Positions 51,823-61,439 are shown, counted from the stretch's first letter. The stretch: DNA of 64,000 nucleotides from Clostridium kluyveri (GCF_001902295.1 NZ_CP018335.1:3782001-3846000); one strand, 5' to 3'. Notes: generated from the sequence alone by a model not told the origin. A program made the numbers and translations.

Positions 51823-53409
51823 TTATTTGGATTCCTGGTAAATTTTATAATCAATGCTCTCAAAAATATTGTCTAATGCTTCTAACTGTGATAAATACTT
51901 TAAATCAATGACATTTTTAGTTATACTATCATAAAGTTTATTAAATCTATCCACATGATTATTTATTCTTTTAACGGCATATTCTACAGCAGTATTGTTT
52001 TTTATAATAAAAGGCCAATCTGAGGATTCTGCAATCATCAATTCACGGGCTGCCTGATTCAAAGCCCTCCTTTGTAAGTCTGTAGGATTTGTATAGGTAT
52101 TAGAAAGTCTCACCATCTGTTCCCCGCATTTATGTATTTCTCTATATATCCACTGATTATGTGGATTTATCCATACGGAAAAGTCTCCATTTTCCCCCCA
52201 ACTAGAGGGACAGGGACTTGAACATTGAACTATAGGATATTTCTTTAAATAATCCATAGGAGAAATCAATTTATAATTACAATTATTTTGCATGGTTTTT
52301 CTTATGAATTCATCTATAAAGTCAGGTCCTTCAAACCACCAATGTCCAAATAGTTCTGTATCATAAGGGCATACTATTATAGGATACTGATCCATATGTT
52401 CACTAAGTTTATCGATTTGTTCTACCCTGCATTTAAAAAAATGTTCTCCATGCTCTTTTATCTTTTCTAAAGCTCTTTTCCTATTGTAATATTCCTTGTT
52501 GTCTGTATTACCAGTTATTCTGTAGTATTTTATTCCAGTGTCAATTCTAATCTTATTCTCATTTATATAAGGTTCTATATACTCTAAAGGGAGTTCATAT
52601 CCTATATCCCTATAAAATTCCCTATAATTAAAATCTCCGGGATAACCCATAAAGTCACTCCACACCTGATAAGATGATTCAACATCCCTTCCAAATACAG
52701 AAATTCCATTTGGAAGGGCAATAGGTGCATAAACGCCATATCTGGACTTAGGAGAGGCATTTGCAAGTGCTTTATTCTCTGCTATAAAGTATTTAATTCC
52801 AAATTCCTTAAGTACATAATCCAATGAATAGGTATAGGCGCATTCAGGAAGCCATATTCCATCTGGAACATGACCCATATGCTCCAAATAACATTGAACC
52901 CCCACGCCTATTTGTGCCTTAACCGATTCTGGATTTATGGCAAGCAAAGGTAAAAGTCCATGGGTAGCAGAGCTGGCTAACACTTCTAAATACCCCAGTC
53001 TGTCAAATTTTCTAAAGGCATTCATTATATTGTAATCATAGTTTTTATAAACACCTAATATTTTACAAAATCTTTCATTATAAAACTCGGCAAGTACAGC
53101 AAGTTCTTTATTATATTTTGTTCTCTTTATCTCCTTTTCAGAGAGTTCTATAGATTTTTTTAAATACTGTAAATATCTTTTATTTAAATATTCATCTTCT
53201 AACATAGTCATTAAAGTAGGTGTTATAGACATAGTTATCTTAAAATCCACATGATCTTTTATAAGCTTATCATATATACTTATGAGAGGTATATAACATT
53301 CACTGATACCTTCAAATAACCATCTTTCCTCTAGTGGATCTTTTAAATCCGGATGTCTTATAAAAGGCATATGACTGTGAAGTATAATTGAAATATATCC
53401 TTTAGTCAT
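51823..53409 (-). CDS. Glycoside hydrolase family 57, 1,4-alpha-glucan branching enzyme type
   Basis: A 528-residue protein beginning KGYISIILHSHMPFIRHPD, the usual start of GH57 branching enzymes (DUF1957 C-domain). The catalytic nucleophile Glu is in PDGIWLPECAYT and the acid Asp in CPYDTELFGHWWFEGPDF. The C-terminal helical domain (RALNQAARELMIAESSDWPF) is typical. Its ATG overlaps the stop of the upstream DUF4912 frame (ATGA). The gene probably builds storage glucan. Confidence 0.92.
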   Translation of the reverse strand: MTKGYISIILHSHMPFIRHPDLKDPLEERWLFEGISECYIPLISIYDKLIKDHVDFKITMSITPTLMTMLEDEYLNKRYLQYLKKSIELSEKEIKRTKYNKELAVLAEFYNERFCKILGVYKNYDYNIMNAFRKFDRLGYLEVLASSATHGLLPLLAINPESVKAQIGVGVQCYLEHMGHVPDGIWLPECAYTYSLDYVLKEFGIKYFIAENKALANASPKSRYGVYAPIALPNGISVFGRDVESSYQVWSDFMGYPGDFNYREFYRDIGYELPLEYIEPYINENKIRIDTGIKYYRITGNTDNKEYYNRKRALEKIKEHGEHFFKCRVEQIDKLSEHMDQYPIIVCPYDTELFGHWWFEGPDFIDEFIRKTMQNNCNYKLISPMDYLKKYPIVQCSSPCPSSWGENGDFSVWINPHNQWIYREIHKCGEQMVRLSNTYTNPTDLQRRALNQAARELMIAESSDWPFIIKNNTAVEYAVKRINNHVDRFNKLYDSITKNVIDLKYLSQLEALDNIFESIDYKIYQESK

Positions 53410-53983
53410 TTTAGCCCTCCTCTAGAAGAAGTTAAACTATATTTATTCTCTAACTCTTCCATATATTTATCTATAAATTTATTGTATCCACCTTCATCCT
53501 TGAATATTAATTCTGGATATTTAATTTTTTTTTTCCTCTTGTAAAGTTATTAGAAAACTCCTTCTCTAGATTGGATATATTACTTTGAGAAACATCCAGA
53601 AAATAAAGAGAATTATCTAAAGACTTGCTGTTCCTTGGAGTTGTTACTGTATTTGAAACTGCAAATTCAACAAATTTGTTACCTGATATAATCCTGCCCA
53701 GCTTTACAAAAAGATCCATATCGTCCTTTTCAATATCTATATACCAGCTATCTGCAAAGGGGTCTATAAAGATTGTCTCTATATTCTTAGCTATTCCATC
53801 TTCTACAGAATAAACCTTTATAACTGGTTTTGAGTTTATCCATAGTGCTTCTCCATATCTATCTTCGAATTCTTTTACCGTCATAGATGATACATTATAA
53901 TAACAAAATATTCTATGGGAATTTTGAACCATGAGCACTAAAGAAGTTTTTTCATCACCTCTCAATGAATTCACTCCCTTCAT
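53406..53983 (-). CDS. DUF4912 protein with a frameshift at an A10 tract
   Basis: The first 158 codons (MKGVNSLRGDEKTSLVLMVQ ... TRGKKKLNIQN) end at 53507 because a run of ten A residues (near 53527-53536) is one short; with one more A the frame continues IKYPELIFKDEGGYNKFIDK to a TGA that overlaps the ATG of the branching enzyme gene. The overlap suggests the long form is the functional frame. DUF4912 proteins often pair with GH57. The break may be a sequencing error, transcriptional slippage, or on/off switching. Start site uncertain. Confidence 0.7.
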
Positions 53984-54109
53984 TAATAATACTTACATTA
54001 TACCTATAAATTCCAAATATGTCACTTATAAATTAAAATATATATCCTAAAACTTTGTAATTTTTTAAGATTCATATGAAAAAAGCATTTTACAAGCAAA
54101 TTCCTGAAT

Positions 54110-54586
54110 CTAAGAATCCTTTGCTTCACCTTCACATACATCAATCCATTGTCCATCTACTAGTTCTTTAATTTGTTGTGGATTTATCTTAAGAGCAAAT
54201 TCCTTTGAGCCAGCTGCAGGATATACATATGGGAAATTCTCTACAGAAATATCTATGTAAACTTTTAAAGATTTCTTTAAGCCAAAGGGACATAGTCCCC
54301 CTACCGGGTGACCTGTATTCTCTAAAACTTCATCATGATTTAACATTTTAGCTTTAGTTTTAAAAATGTTTTTGAATTTTTTATTGCTAACTCTTAAATC
54401 TCCTCTCATAACTATAAGTATATCTTCATCCTTAAGCTTGAAGGCCAATGTCTTTGCTATATATTTTGGGTCTGTATGTATAGTCTCCGCTGCCTGCTGT
54501 ACAGTAGCACCACTGTCTGGAAGCTTAAATACAGGATTCTCCAAATTTCTATTTAAAAAGTAGTTAACCACATTTTCTACACTCAT
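54110..54586 (-). CDS. YbaK/EbsC-type aminoacyl-tRNA deacylase
   Basis: About 158 residues from ATG 54586 (MSVENVVNYFLNRN; GGAGG upstream). The fold is recognised by AQQAAETIHTDPKYIAKTL-like sequence (here VQQAAETIHTDPKYIAKTL), VMRGDLRVSNKKFK, GHPVGGLCPFGLKK and AAGSKEFALKI. These enzymes remove misacylated amino acid from tRNA (Cys or Ala on tRNA-Pro) or act as editing-like homologues. A SAM-I riboswitch and its terminator lie upstream, tying it to sulfur amino-acid supply. Confidence 0.85.
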   Translation of the reverse strand: MSVENVVNYFLNRNLENPVFKLPDSGATVQQAAETIHTDPKYIAKTLAFKLKDEDILIVMRGDLRVSNKKFKNIFKTKAKMLNHDEVLENTGHPVGGLCPFGLKKSLKVYIDISVENFPYVYPAAGSKEFALKINPQQIKELVDGQWIDVCEGEAKDS

Positions 54587-54641
54587 CTTTAATTCCTCCA
54601 ATTTTATTAAAATTTTTTATTATAAGCTTTAAAAATTAAGA

Positions 54642-54675
54642 TTTTAAAAGCCCCCTGCAGATAAGCTACAAGAGG
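54642..54675 (-). terminator. Riboswitch expression-platform terminator
   Basis: Minus strand: CCTCTTGTAG and CTGCAGGGGG form a 10-bp stem (with G-U pairs) with loop CTTAT, followed by CTTTTAAAA. It lies between the aptamer and the coding start, so SAM binding would end transcription early. Confidence 0.75.
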
Positions 54676-54697
54676 TTTTACATACTTCTTCATTTTT

Positions 54698-54790
54698 CTT
54701 ATCTCTCAGGTAATACCTGCTGGAATTAGCACCTTAAATATTCAGGTTGCCGGACATCATGGGGCCAGTCCCTCCGTCTCTCAAAATAAG
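54698..54790 (-). ncRNA. SAM-I (S-box) riboswitch aptamer
   Basis: Minus strand: CTTATTTTGAG, then GACGGAGGGACTGGCCC, ATGATGTCCGGCAACC, GGTGCTAATTCC, and GAGAGATAAG closing the P1 stem with CTTAT. These are the conserved S-box cores: GAGGGAxTGGCCC, CCGGCAACC, GGTGCxAAxTCC and AGAxGAG. A transcription terminator lies downstream and the YbaK-type gene follows. Confidence 0.92.
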
Positions 54791-54813
54791 AATTTTACTA
54801 TTTAATTTCATAC

Positions 54814-54842
54814 ATGATAACAAAACAACAAATATTTGTCAA
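54814..54842 (-). promoter_or_regulatory. Promoter for the riboswitch-controlled transcript
   Basis: Minus strand TTGACA (54837-54842), 17 bases, TATCAT (54814-54819), about 25 bases before the aptamer start. Confidence 0.7.
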
Positions 54843-54935
54843 CATCAATGCTGCCAATTCACACAAAAAAGGAGCTCTATATAAACTCCCACAACTTATG
54901 TAGTAATAAAAATATTCCGCTATTAAATATATTCA

Positions 54936-55400
54936 TTATAATAGTTTCTCTACCTCTACGTCATAGCTTCCATCGGGTGATATAACTGTTGCTTTATCTC
55001 CAACCTTTAATCTAAAAAGAGCTTTTCCCAAGGGGGATTCTATGCTTATCCTCATATTTTTAACATCTGATTCCACAGAACTTACCAATGTTACTTCTTC
55101 AATTTCGTCCACATCGTAAAATTTTACTAAAGCAGTTCTATTTATATCAAACACATCTGTTTCCAATGAACTCTCTATTATTACAGCATTTTTAAGTTGA
55201 TATTCAAGTTCTTGTATCCTAGTCTCAGTCATAGATTGATCCTCTTTAGCTGCACTGTAATCAGCATTTTCACTAAGGTCTCCCTGCGCCCTAGCGGCTT
55301 TTAAGGCAGCTTTTATTTCTACTCTCTTCACTGTTTTCAAATACTCTAATTCTTCTTCCAGTTTTTTCTTACCAGCTTCTGTCAAAATTACATCTTGCAT
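54936..55400 (-). CDS. greA: Transcription elongation factor GreA
   Basis: This 154-residue protein (ATG 55400, MQDVILTEAGKKKLEEEL; AGGTGAG upstream) has the long antiparallel coiled coil with acidic tip (AARAQGDLSENADYSAAKED) and the C-terminal globular domain (VGDKATVISPDG). GreA rescues stalled RNA polymerase by stimulating transcript cleavage. Length and motifs are normal. It is a single gene. Confidence 0.95.
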   Translation of the reverse strand: MQDVILTEAGKKKLEEELEYLKTVKRVEIKAALKAARAQGDLSENADYSAAKEDQSMTETRIQELEYQLKNAVIIESSLETDVFDINRTALVKFYDVDEIEEVTLVSSVESDVKNMRISIESPLGKALFRLKVGDKATVISPDGSYDVEVEKLL

Positions 55401-55725
55401 AAAACTCACCTACATTCCAAATTTTATAAGTTTCTATTCTATAAATCATGAAACTTCTATAAACTTAAAAACCTTCATACAGTTATTTACTTTACTATTT
55501 TATTATAAGATATATAAAAATAAATAACAAGTGAAAGGCAAATAAAGTAGGAATAGTTTAATTCCTACTTTACCTTTTGGACGCTTATAGTCGGTAGCCT
55601 ATGTTACAGAATAGAATTAAAATTATACCTCTTTAGAATAATCTACTAATGTATTGGCAATAATTTAAAGTATTGTTTTAAAGATATACCTTATTACATC
55701 TTTAAATAAAAAGGAGGATTAAAAA
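55401..55725. other. Intergenic gap of 325 bases with a hairpin
   Basis: AAAGTAGGAAT (55544-55554) and ATTCCTACTTT (55561-55571) form an 11-bp stem with loop AGTTTA. It has flanking T/A runs and could be a terminator. The rest is AT-rich without a visible gene. No consensus promoter for either flanking gene stands out. Confidence 0.5.
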
Positions 55726-56370
55726 ATGTCAATGCCAGCTCACATAGGCATAATTCCAGATGGAAATAGAAGATGGGCACTAAAAAATGGTATGGCAAAG
55801 GAAAATGGTTATAATTTTGGTTTAAAACCTGGTATAGAGTTATTTAAATTATGTGAAAAATTAGGCATAAAAGAATTAACTTATTATGGGTTTACCACAG
55901 ATAATACGAAACGTCCTGCCCCTCAAACCAAAGCATTTACTAGGGCCTGTATAGAAGCTGTAAAAATTTTGTCTAAAGAAAATGCTTCCCTTTTAGTAGT
56001 AGGCAATTCAGATTCTCCTATGTTCCCTAAATCACTTCTTCCTTATACAGTCAGAAAAAAGTTTGGAACAGGAGGAATAAAAATTAATTTTTTAGTGAAT
56101 TATGGTTGGGAGTGGGATTTAAGTAGTGTAAAAGATCTTGGAACTACAAACAGAACTTCCATCATGTGTAATCTAAATTCCAGTGACATAACTAGAATAG
56201 ATTTAATTATACGCTGGGGAGGACGAAGAAGACTCAGTGGATTTCTTCCTGTTCAATCAGTATACTCAGATTTTTATATAATAGAAGATTACTGGCCGGA
56301 TTTTAAACCTGAACATTTAATGCAAGCTCTCAAATGGTATAGACATCAGGATATAACTTTAGGAGGATAG
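55726..56370 (+). CDS. Short cis-prenyltransferase (UppS-like)
   Basis: The 214-residue product has the undecaprenyl diphosphate synthase signature IIPDGNRRWALKNG near the start and IRWGGRRRLSGFLPVQSVYS, with the C-terminal YIIEDYWPDF motif. Typical UppS is about 250 residues; here the middle is shorter (residues 90-145). The catalytic Asp and the diphosphate-binding Arg cluster are kept. It could be a short-chain cis-prenyltransferase rather than the essential UppS. AAAGGAGG precedes the ATG. Confidence 0.8.
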   Translation: MSMPAHIGIIPDGNRRWALKNGMAKENGYNFGLKPGIELFKLCEKLGIKELTYYGFTTDNTKRPAPQTKAFTRACIEAVKILSKENASLLVVGNSDSPMFPKSLLPYTVRKKFGTGGIKINFLVNYGWEWDLSSVKDLGTTNRTSIMCNLNSSDITRIDLIIRWGGRRRLSGFLPVQSVYSDFYIIEDYWPDFKPEHLMQALKWYRHQDITLGG

Positions 56371-56491
56371 ATACCTGAAAAGATCACCTTTTAAGAATAT
56401 GGGAATATCAGCTGATTCTGGCGTTGGGACAAATTTTTCCACTTATATGTTATGATTTTTCGAAGATACTATATATGAGGTGATAAAAATC

Positions 56492-56653
56492 ATGCCAAAG
56501 AATAAAGAAAGAATTGAGCAGCCAATTGTAGAAAATCACCAAACAGCCTCCTGGGCAAATATATATAAAACCAAGCCAACTTCAGAAGTACCCCTACCAA
56601 ATAAAGTAGAAGTTGAAAATGCTAAAGAATGGGTAGACAGTAATGAAAAATAG
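56492..56653 (+). CDS. DUF3787 small protein (53 aa)
   Basis: Starts MPKNKERIEQPIVENHQTAS, continues WANIYKTKPTSEVPLPNKVE and ends NAKEWVDSNEK. Both the length and the W-A-N-I / EVPxPNxxEVENAKEWVD pattern match DUF3787, a small Clostridial protein family of unknown role. GAGGTGATAAAAATC precedes the ATG. The stop lies inside the following terminator. Confidence 0.85.
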   Translation: MPKNKERIEQPIVENHQTASWANIYKTKPTSEVPLPNKVEVENAKEWVDSNEK

Positions 56654-56685
56654 ATTAAAGGCCGTATTAAAGCGGCCTTTAATCT
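56652..56685. terminator. Bidirectional terminator between DUF3787 and PFOR genes
   Basis: AGATTAAAGGCCG and CGGCCTTTAATCT form a 13-bp perfect stem with loop TATTAAAG, followed by ATTTTT on the plus strand and preceded by A residues on the other. Confidence 0.9.
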
Positions 56686-56689
56686 ATTT

Positions 56690-59600
56690 TTACATCTCAG
56701 ATAATTTTTTATATATTCCATATCTATCTGCAGCATTTTTTTCTGCAAGGCTGAACAGGCCTTCCGCCCTTTCTGGAAAAATATTTTTCAATGAAGAAAA
56801 TCTTACTTCTCCATCTATATATTCTTTGAAAGAAGCTTTTGGCTCTTTGGAATCTAAAACAAAAGGATTTTTACCTTCTAATTTTAGCACAGGATTAAAT
56901 CTATATAAATGCCAGTATCCACACTCCACTGCTTTTTTCTCTTCAGCCATGCTAGTTCCCATCCCTGTCTTTATACCATGATTTATACATGGTGAATAAG
57001 CTATTATAAGAGATGGTCCTTTATAATTTTCAGCTTCTACTATTGTCTTTAAGGTATGATTCATATTAGCACCCATGGAAATCTGAGCTACATATACATA
57101 TCCATAACTCATTGCCATAAGTCCTAAATCTTTCTTCTTGGTCACTTTACCTGAAGCTGCAAATTTTGCTACGGCACCAGTTTGAGTTGCCTTAGAAGAC
57201 TGACCTCCTGTATTTGAATAAACCTCAGTATCCATTACAAATAAGTTCACATCTTCTCCTGAAGCCAACACATGATCTACACCCCCAAACCCAATATCAT
57301 AAGCCCATCCGTCTCCGCCCACTATCCAATGGGATTTTTTAGCCAGATAATCTTTCTTGTCAATTATTTCTTTTAATATAGGATCTTTTAAATAGTCATA
57401 ATTTTCAATGACCTTTACTACTTTATCTGAAGCTATTTTGGATAAACCACCCTCTTCCATGGTACTTACCCATTCATTAAAGACCTCTTTTATATCATCA
57501 TATTTACAATTTCTTAGGTAAGAAGCCATGAGAAACTTCAGTCTCTCTCTCATTTGTTTTACTGCCAAAAACATGCCATATCCATATTCTGCATTGTCTT
57601 CGAACAGCGAATTTCCCCAGGAAGGTCCTTTTCCATTTGAATTTTTAGTATAAGCTATGGAAGGTGTACTGGCTCCCCATATGGAAGAACAGCCTGTAGC
57701 ATTTGCAATCATCATTCTTTCACCAAACAACTGTGTAAGTAGTCTTATATAAGGAGTTTCTCCGCACCCCGGGCAAGCTCCATTAAATTCTAGAAGAGGT
57801 TTTATAAATTGACTGCCCTTTAATGTATTTCTACTTATTAGATCTTCCTTTGGAGTTATTTTTAGTGCATAATCCCAATTTTGTGATTCAACGTCGACTT
57901 TCTCCTCTAAAGGCTTCATAACAAGTGCTTTTCCAGGTGCAGGACATATATCCGCACAATTTCCACATCCTGTACAATCCATAGGACTTACCTGTATTTT
58001 GAAATTCAATCCATCTAATCCGCTGCCTAGAGCTTTTTTGCTTTGGAATCCCTGTGGTGAATTTTTTACTTCTTCTTCATTTAAAAGAAAAGATCTTATG
58101 GTGGCATGAGGACAAACCATTGCACACTGATTACACTGGATGCACTTATCAATTTGCCATTCTGGTATCATTACAGCTATGCCTCTTTTTTCATAGGCCG
58201 TTGTTCCAAGAGGATATACTCCGTCTGCTCTATCTAAAAATGCACTTACAGGTAAATCGTCTCCTTCATTTCTCGCCATTGGTTTTTGAATGTCTTTGAT
58301 AAAATCTGGAGCATCACAGGTTTCACCTTCATAATCCCTTGCATTTATCCAATCTACAGGTACAGTCACCTTTTTCAGAGCTTCTATGGCCTTATCCACG
58401 GCCATTTTATTCATTTCTACTATATTTTCACCCTTTCTTCCATAAGTTTTTTCTAAAGATTCTTTCAAATACTTGAGGGCTTCATCTATAGGTATTACCT
58501 TAGCTAATTTAAAAAATACTGACTGCATTACCATATTTATTCTTCCTCCGAGGCCGATTTCTCTTGCAATTTTAACGGCATCTATGGTATAGAATTCTAT
58601 GTTGTTTTGAAAAATATATTTTTTCATATATGCCGGAAGTTTTTCTTCCAATTCTCTTTCCTCCCAAGGACAATTAAGCACGAAAGTACCATTCTTTTTC
58701 AATCCTCTTAATATATTATAATTATATATAAAAGATTTATTATGGCATGCTACATAGTCTGCACTGTGCACAAGATAAGGAGATTTTATAAATTTTTTGC
58801 CAAATCTCAAATGGGATACAGTAGTTCCTCCAGATTTTTTACTGTCATAAGAAAAGTAAGCCTGAACATAAAGATCCGTATTATCTCCTATTATTTTTAT
58901 GGCAGATTTATTGGCTCCTACAGTACCATCTGAACCTAACCCCCAGAATTTACAGTTTATAGTTCCCTCAGGAGTGGTCTCTACCACTTTCTTCTCTTCC
59001 AGGGAAGTGTGGGTTACATCATCTGTTATTCCAATAGTAAATCTCTTTTTAGGTTCATTACTTATCATATTTTCAAATACGGCTAATATCTGAGAAGGGG
59101 TGGTATCTTTAGAGCCAAGTCCATACCTTCCGCCAAATATAAAAGGTCTGTTATCTCTTTCATAAAATACTTTGCATACATCTAAATATAAAGGTTCACC
59201 AATGGAGCCTGGTTCCTTTGTTCTATCCAGCACTGAAATAACTTTAACACTTGAAGGCAGTACCTTTAAAAAATGAACTGGTGAAAAAGGTCTGTAAAGA
59301 TGTACTTTTATACATCCTACTTTCTTATCCTTTCCCATCAAATAATCTATAGTTTCTTCTATAGTATCACATACAGAACCCATGGCTACAATTATATGCT
59401 CAGCCTCCTTGTGTCCGTAATATTCAAAAGGCTTATAATTTTTCCCTGTTATTTTATTTATGTCCTCCATATATCTTTCTACAATTTCAGGTACTTTATC
59501 GTAAAACTTGTTTGAGACCTCTCTGCTTTGAAAATATATATCTGGATTTTGAGCTGTGCCTCTTACTGTAGGATGTTCTGGATTTAAGGACCTATCCCTG

Positions 59601-60208
59601 AATTCCTGTATAGCACCATAATCTACCAGAGGTTTGATATCTTCATAATCTATAACTTCTATTTTTTGATACTCATGAGAAGTTCTAAATCCATCAAAAA
59701 AATGCAAAAATGGCACTTTGGATTTTATAGCACTTAAATGAGCCACAAAAGCTAAATCCATGGCCTCCTGAACGTTAGAAGATGCCAGGAGTGCAAATCC
59801 AGTCTGTCTGCAGGCCATGACATCCTGGTGATCTCCAAAGATTGAAAGTGCATGAGCTGCAACTGCACGGGCACTTACATGAAATACTGCAGGCAGATGC
59901 TCTCCTGCCATTTTATACATATTGGGAATCATGAGCAGAAGTCCTTGTGAAGCTGTATATGTAGTAGTTAATGCACCTGCTATTAAAGAGCCATGTACTG
60001 CTCCCGCAGCTCCTGCCTCTGATTGCATTTCAGCTACTTTGACAGTCTGACCAAAAATATTCTTTTTCCCATGAGCCGCCCATTCATCTACCCCTTCAGC
60101 CATAGGCGTAGATGGTGTAATTGGATATATGGCAGCCACATCTGTAAAGGCATAAGAAGCATAAGCTGCTGCTTCATTTCCATCCATAGTCTTGGTAATT
60201 TTATGCAT
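56690..60208 (-). CDS. nifJ: Pyruvate:ferredoxin (flavodoxin) oxidoreductase
   Basis: This 1172-residue single-chain enzyme has all parts: domain I with YPITPSTPMAEGVDEW, domain II-III (FGGRYGLGSKDTTPSQ, GSDGTVGANKSAIK), the two [4Fe-4S] ferredoxin-like motifs (CIQCNQCAMVCPH and CTGCGNCADICP at about 690-760), the proximal cluster CPGCGET, and the TPP-binding GDGWAYDIGFGG region. It converts pyruvate and CoA to acetyl-CoA, CO2 and reduced ferredoxin. Length is full. Strong terminator downstream; AAAGGAGG upstream of the ATG. Confidence 0.97.
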   Translation of the reverse strand: MHKITKTMDGNEAAAYASYAFTDVAAIYPITPSTPMAEGVDEWAAHGKKNIFGQTVKVAEMQSEAGAAGAVHGSLIAGALTTTYTASQGLLLMIPNMYKMAGEHLPAVFHVSARAVAAHALSIFGDHQDVMACRQTGFALLASSNVQEAMDLAFVAHLSAIKSKVPFLHFFDGFRTSHEYQKIEVIDYEDIKPLVDYGAIQEFRDRSLNPEHPTVRGTAQNPDIYFQSREVSNKFYDKVPEIVERYMEDINKITGKNYKPFEYYGHKEAEHIIVAMGSVCDTIEETIDYLMGKDKKVGCIKVHLYRPFSPVHFLKVLPSSVKVISVLDRTKEPGSIGEPLYLDVCKVFYERDNRPFIFGGRYGLGSKDTTPSQILAVFENMISNEPKKRFTIGITDDVTHTSLEEKKVVETTPEGTINCKFWGLGSDGTVGANKSAIKIIGDNTDLYVQAYFSYDSKKSGGTTVSHLRFGKKFIKSPYLVHSADYVACHNKSFIYNYNILRGLKKNGTFVLNCPWEERELEEKLPAYMKKYIFQNNIEFYTIDAVKIAREIGLGGRINMVMQSVFFKLAKVIPIDEALKYLKESLEKTYGRKGENIVEMNKMAVDKAIEALKKVTVPVDWINARDYEGETCDAPDFIKDIQKPMARNEGDDLPVSAFLDRADGVYPLGTTAYEKRGIAVMIPEWQIDKCIQCNQCAMVCPHATIRSFLLNEEEVKNSPQGFQSKKALGSGLDGLNFKIQVSPMDCTGCGNCADICPAPGKALVMKPLEEKVDVESQNWDYALKITPKEDLISRNTLKGSQFIKPLLEFNGACPGCGETPYIRLLTQLFGERMMIANATGCSSIWGASTPSIAYTKNSNGKGPSWGNSLFEDNAEYGYGMFLAVKQMRERLKFLMASYLRNCKYDDIKEVFNEWVSTMEEGGLSKIASDKVVKVIENYDYLKDPILKEIIDKKDYLAKKSHWIVGGDGWAYDIGFGGVDHVLASGEDVNLFVMDTEVYSNTGGQSSKATQTGAVAKFAASGKVTKKKDLGLMAMSYGYVYVAQISMGANMNHTLKTIVEAENYKGPSLIIAYSPCINHGIKTGMGTSMAEEKKAVECGYWHLYRFNPVLKLEGKNPFVLDSKEPKASFKEYIDGEVRFSSLKNIFPERAEGLFSLAEKNAADRYGIYKKLSEM

Positions 60209-60512
60209 AATTTATTACCCTCCTTTAGTATATATTCTTTTATCTATTATTTGAAATATACAAATTCTCATGCATATAAACTATAAAAACATTTTATTTT
60301 CAAATAACTTAATCAAAACCAACTATTTCACATATACTATATACGTAGCTAATTTTTCGTATTGTGAGGCAGTATTTAAATTAATTTTAATTATCAATTG
60401 ATAAAACATATCGCAGTGCTTATCTATTGACTTATTGGTATTTTTGCTCTATTATAATAGGTATCTATATTTATCATTTGATAATTGTTGAACTTAAAAG
60501 GAGATGTTTTAA
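60209..60512. promoter_or_regulatory. Divergent regulatory gap with two related palindromes
   Basis: The 304-base gap between the divergent PFOR and cation-transporter genes holds TATCAATTGATA (60392-60403) and TATCATTTGATA (60472-60483), 80 bases apart, on either side of TTGACT (60427) and TATAAT (60453). The 20-base spacer is long for a sigma-A promoter. The palindromes may bind one regulator. Confidence 0.4.
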
Positions 60513-61436
60513 GTGAAAGAAAAGGTAAAAGTAGCTAAGCTTTCTATTTTATCCAATACCGGGTTGATTGGCATTAAACTGGCGGCAGGATTGTCCACCG
60601 GCTCAGTTAGCATTATATCAGAAGCCATACACTCTACTATGGATTTAGCTGCATCTATAATAGCATTTTTTTCTGTAAAAATATCATCTAAACCTGCAGA
60701 TAGGCAGCATCCTTACGGACACGGTAAATTTGAGAATGTATCTGGTGTATTAGAGGCAGTATTAATCTTTATAGCATCTTTATGGATAATAATAGAGTCT
60801 GCCAAAAAATTAATAAATGGTCAGGAAGTTACTTCATCAAATATAGGTTTTATAGTTATGTTCTTATCTGCAGGCGTAAACTATTTGGTATCTAAAAAAC
60901 TATATGACACATCAAAAAAAGTAGATTCCATAGCCCTAGAGGCAGATGCTCTTCACCTTAAGACTGATGTATATACTTCTTTAGGAGTAGGCGCTGGTTT
61001 ATTTCTCATATGGATTACAGATCTTCATTTTTTAGATCCTGTAATAGCCATATTTGTAGCTTTATTCATTTTAAAAGAGGCTTTCACTTTGTTGAAGGTT
61101 GCATTTGCCCCCCTGGTGGATGTAAAATTATGTGATGGGGAAATTGAACTCATAACCTCAATTTTAAATAGATACAACTTTAGATACTGTGACTTTCATA
61201 AGTTAAGGACTAGAAAATCAGGAGATAAGCGATATGTAGATCTTCATCTGGTATTTCCACAAAATATGTCTGTAAAGAATGCCCATGACATTTGTGATAA
61301 AATAGAAACAGAAATAGAATATTCTCTTAAAAATACAGAATGTATGATTCACTTAGAATCTTGTGATAACAATTGCGGGAACTGTCCCTTTTATACTGAA
61401 TATACCTCAGCCAATGCTTCAAGAGATGAGCATTGA
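60513..61436 (+). CDS. Cation diffusion facilitator transporter
   Basis: This 307-residue protein (GTG start, AAAGGAGATG upstream) has the CDF layout with six membrane segments: KLSILSNTGLIGIKLAAGL, the motif SIISEAIHSTMDLAAS, DRQHPYGHGKFE near residue 65, ALEADALHLKTDVYTSLG (second metal site), and a C-terminal cytoplasmic domain (DFHKLRTRKSGDKRYVDLHL). A Cys-rich tail (CDNNCGNCPF) is unusual and may bind metal. Likely exports Zn, Fe, Mn or Co. Substrate cannot be named. Confidence 0.9.
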   Translation: MKEKVKVAKLSILSNTGLIGIKLAAGLSTGSVSIISEAIHSTMDLAASIIAFFSVKISSKPADRQHPYGHGKFENVSGVLEAVLIFIASLWIIIESAKKLINGQEVTSSNIGFIVMFLSAGVNYLVSKKLYDTSKKVDSIALEADALHLKTDVYTSLGVGAGLFLIWITDLHFLDPVIAIFVALFILKEAFTLLKVAFAPLVDVKLCDGEIELITSILNRYNFRYCDFHKLRTRKSGDKRYVDLHLVFPQNMSVKNAHDICDKIETEIEYSLKNTECMIHLESCDNNCGNCPFYTEYTSANASRDEH

Positions 61437-61439
61437 TGC

